From positions 1,240,001-1,304,000 of the forward strand of contig NZ_SHKK01000001.1 in assembly GCF_004217135.1 (NCBI RefSeq): DNA of 64,000 nt, read 5' to 3'. Each line of letters starts with the position of its first letter. Within the stretch, counting starts at the first letter, position 1. This stretch comes from Micromonospora violae. GTDB taxonomy: Bacteria > Actinomycetota > Actinomycetes > Mycobacteriales > Micromonosporaceae. Position numbers and translations under genes: made by a program. This document shows positions 62,484-64,000 of the stretch, one piece after another. A model generated the notes under the pieces. The model was not told the DNA's origin. It ran no database searches and saw only the letters and a program-made list of their open reading frames with translations.

Positions 62484-63358
62484 CCGCCACAGTGGCGCTG
62501 ACCGTCGGGCTGGCCGTGCTGATCGGGGTCAGCCTCGGGCTGTTGGGCGGGGGCGGCTCGATCCTCGCCGTGCCGCTGCTGGTCTACGTCGCCGACCTGC
62601 CCGCGAAGGAGGCCATCGCGACGTCGTTGCTCGTCGTCGGGGCCACCAGCCTGGTGGGCGTCATCCCGCACGCCCGCGCCCACCGGGTGCGCTGGCGCAC
62701 CGGCCTGATCTTCGGTCTCGCCGGCATGACCGGCGCCTACGCCGGTGGTCGCCTGGCCGGGCTCATCCCCGGCGGAATCCTGCTCACCGGGTTCGCGGTG
62801 ATGATGCTGGCCACTGCGGTAGCGATGATCCGTGGCCGACGCGAGGCCGTCGGCGTTGTGTCGCCGCACGAGCTGCCGGTACCACGGGTGATCCTCGACG
62901 GTGTGGTGGTCGGCCTGGTGACCGGCCTGGTCGGCGCGGGCGGCGGCTTCCTGGTGGTGCCCGCCCTGGCGTTGCTCGGTGGCCTGCCGATGCCGATAGC
63001 GGTCGGCACCTCGCTGGTGGTCATCGCCATGAAGTCGTTCGCCGGCCTGGCCGGCTATCTGTCCAGTGTGGACATCAACTGGGGCCTCGCGGCAACGGTC
63101 AGCGTCGCTGCCGTCGCGGGCAGCCTGGTCGGTGGACGACTCACCGAGCGGATCCCGGCGGATATCCTGCGCAAGGCGTTCGGCTGGTTCGTGGTGGTGA
63201 TGGGCGTCTTCGTCCTCGGTCAGCAACTGCCCGACGACCTGCGGACCCGGCCGCTGCTCTGGGCCGGCGTCGGCGTCGTCGCCGCGATCACCGTGACGCT
63301 GACGGTCCTGCACACCAGGAGAGCGTCCGAGCCGACCGGACCGTCGTCCCTCCCCTGA
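62480..63358 (+). CDS. TauE/SafE family sulfur-anion transporter
   Basis: A 292-residue membrane protein with eight or so helices and the paired family motifs GVSLGLLGGGGSILAVPLLV and GLVTGLVGAGGGFLVVPALA. In CstR-controlled operons such proteins are thought to export sulfite or thiosulfate formed from persulfide. The ATG overlaps the rhodanese stop (ATGA). It ends the sulfur operon; a short CAGCCG-TTG-CGGCTG stem at 63391-63405 may help terminate. Confidence 0.92.
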   Translation: MTATVALTVGLAVLIGVSLGLLGGGGSILAVPLLVYVADLPAKEAIATSLLVVGATSLVGVIPHARAHRVRWRTGLIFGLAGMTGAYAGGRLAGLIPGGILLTGFAVMMLATAVAMIRGRREAVGVVSPHELPVPRVILDGVVVGLVTGLVGAGGGFLVVPALALLGGLPMPIAVGTSLVVIAMKSFAGLAGYLSSVDINWGLAATVSVAAVAGSLVGGRLTERIPADILRKAFGWFVVVMGVFVLGQQLPDDLRTRPLLWAGVGVVAAITVTLTVLHTRRASEPTGPSSLP

Positions 63359-63455
63359 CACCCGGCCGGCCTGGAGGCACGGTGGGACTCCAGCCGTTGC
63401 GGCTGCGCGGGCTGTTCATCCGCTGGTCGACCTGGTTCCACAGCCGTCCACGTAG

Positions 63456-63473
63456 ATGTCATCCGGATGGCAT
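63456..63473. promoter_or_regulatory. Palindrome upstream of the glycosyltransferase gene
   Basis: ATGTCATCCGGATGGCAT is symmetric at 16 of 18 positions around CCGG. It stands about 130 bp before the glycosyltransferase start, in a 240-base gene-free stretch that also has a run of seven T (about 63500-63506). It is a plausible operator with an unknown binder. Confidence 0.35.
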
Positions 63474-63599
63474 GTCACGAGTCACGAATCCCACCGATGA
63501 TTTTTTTGTCTGGATGATCGGCTGGCGGACGGGTCCGTTCATGGCAAGGTGTTGATCTGCCCGGGCGCGGGCGCGCACCTAGTCACGCAGGGAGTCATC

Positions 63600-64000
63600 G
63601 TGGCCTACCCCGACCTGCAGACCGGCAATGTGGACCAGGGAACCGGACATCCTGCGATTCCCCGGCAGCGGGGCGAGGGTGTCGCGGCACGGCAGGCGCT
63701 CGACGCGTGGGCCGCCGGACGGGACAGCGCCGCAGCGGGTGCGAGCTGGCGTCCGCTGCGGATCGCGATGATCGGCCAGAAGGGGATGCCGGCCACCTAC
63801 GGCGGCATCGAACGGCACGTGGAGGAGATGGCCAGTCGGCTCGCCAGCTACGGGCACGAGGTCACCGTCTACTGCCGCCGCAGCTACGGCGAGACACCCG
63901 CCGACGGCTACCGGGGCGTACGGCTGCGCGAGACCCACACCATCGCGAGCAAGCACCTCGACGCCATCGTGCACGCGGCGACCTCGACCGTGGCGGCGAT
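63600..64000 (+). CDS. Glycosyltransferase (GT4-like/DUF1972), N-terminal part
   Basis: The first ~133 residues of a glycosyltransferase cut by the window end. GTG 63600 follows GGGAG. A disordered N-terminus of about 55 residues leads to the GT-B domain start LRIAMIGQKGMPATYGGIER, then HVEEMASRLASYGHEVTVYC, typical of the DUF1972 domain of rhamnosyl-type or exopolysaccharide glycosyltransferases. It probably works in capsule or exopolysaccharide synthesis with genes further right. Confidence 0.85.
   Translation, partial: MAYPDLQTGNVDQGTGHPAIPRQRGEGVAARQALDAWAAGRDSAAAGASWRPLRIAMIGQKGMPATYGGIERHVEEMASRLASYGHEVTVYCRRSYGETPADGYRGVRLRETHTIASKHLDAIVHAATSTVAA

Overview
The window is high-GC DNA with the gene style of a soil or plant-associated actinomycete, most likely Micromonospora or a close relative. 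The signs are GTG and leaderless starts, many Tat/Sec-exported glycoside hydrolases with CBM2-type modules, sugar ABC transporters lacking their own ATPase, SigE-family ECF sigma factors, a PknB-type kinase and a CebR-type operator. I saw no rRNA, tRNA or CRISPR array.

Layout. 1-7.6 kb: a GH15 glucosidase (cut by the window edge), a LacI regulator and a divergent sugar ABC transporter/GH3 operon with an AACGTT-centred operator between them. 7.7-18.7 kb: mixed chromosomal genes. These include an EspR-like regulator with an MpaB-type oxygenase, a secreted SMP-30 protein, an ECF sigma factor with a membrane-anchored HAF-repeat partner, two gene remnants, a hydrolase, a DUF3800-like protein, and a secreted matrixin-like protease/lipoprotein pair behind a structured leader. 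19-25.7 kb: a secreted GH95 fucosidase convergent with a large GH67 alpha-glucuronidase. 25.9-28.4 kb: small DUF4291, DUF1877 and DinB proteins and an SDR. 28.6-35.5 kb: a second LacI regulator, a complete ABC importer and an FGGY kinase. 35.6-40.7 kb: a decayed phage or integrative-element island of very small, tightly coupled genes without an integrase. Its right edge runs into a three-part chimeric ORF (phage gene, BtuF-like fragment, methyltransferase). 41.5-48 kb: a two-component system, an AhpD-like/DUF6220/multicopper-oxidase operon and an OsmC protein. 48-56.5 kb: a GH62 arabinofuranosidase under a CebR-like box, assorted small enzymes, an SGNH lipase, a Ser/Thr kinase and a GH11 xylanase. 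57-59.8 kb: a Fur-type regulator coupled to katG. 59.9-63.4 kb: a CstR-like persulfide-sensing operon whose persulfide dioxygenase-rhodanese gene is broken. 63.6 kb to the end: the start of a glycosyltransferase.

Much of the window serves hemicellulose use. GH11 cuts xylan, GH62 removes arabinose, GH67 removes (methyl)glucuronic acid, GH3 trims xylo- or gluco-oligosaccharides, GH95 takes fucose, and two ABC importers bring products in. A shared palindrome, GGCAAC-N2-GTTGYC, lies before the GH67 gene and in the LacI/ABC intergenic region, with a degenerate version before the FGGY kinase. This suggests that the second LacI protein controls an acidic xylo-oligosaccharide regulon.

Decay is the second theme: an aminotransferase missing its N-terminal half, a frameshifted membrane-protein tail, the chimeric ORF at the island edge, and the doubly mutated persulfide dioxygenase gene.
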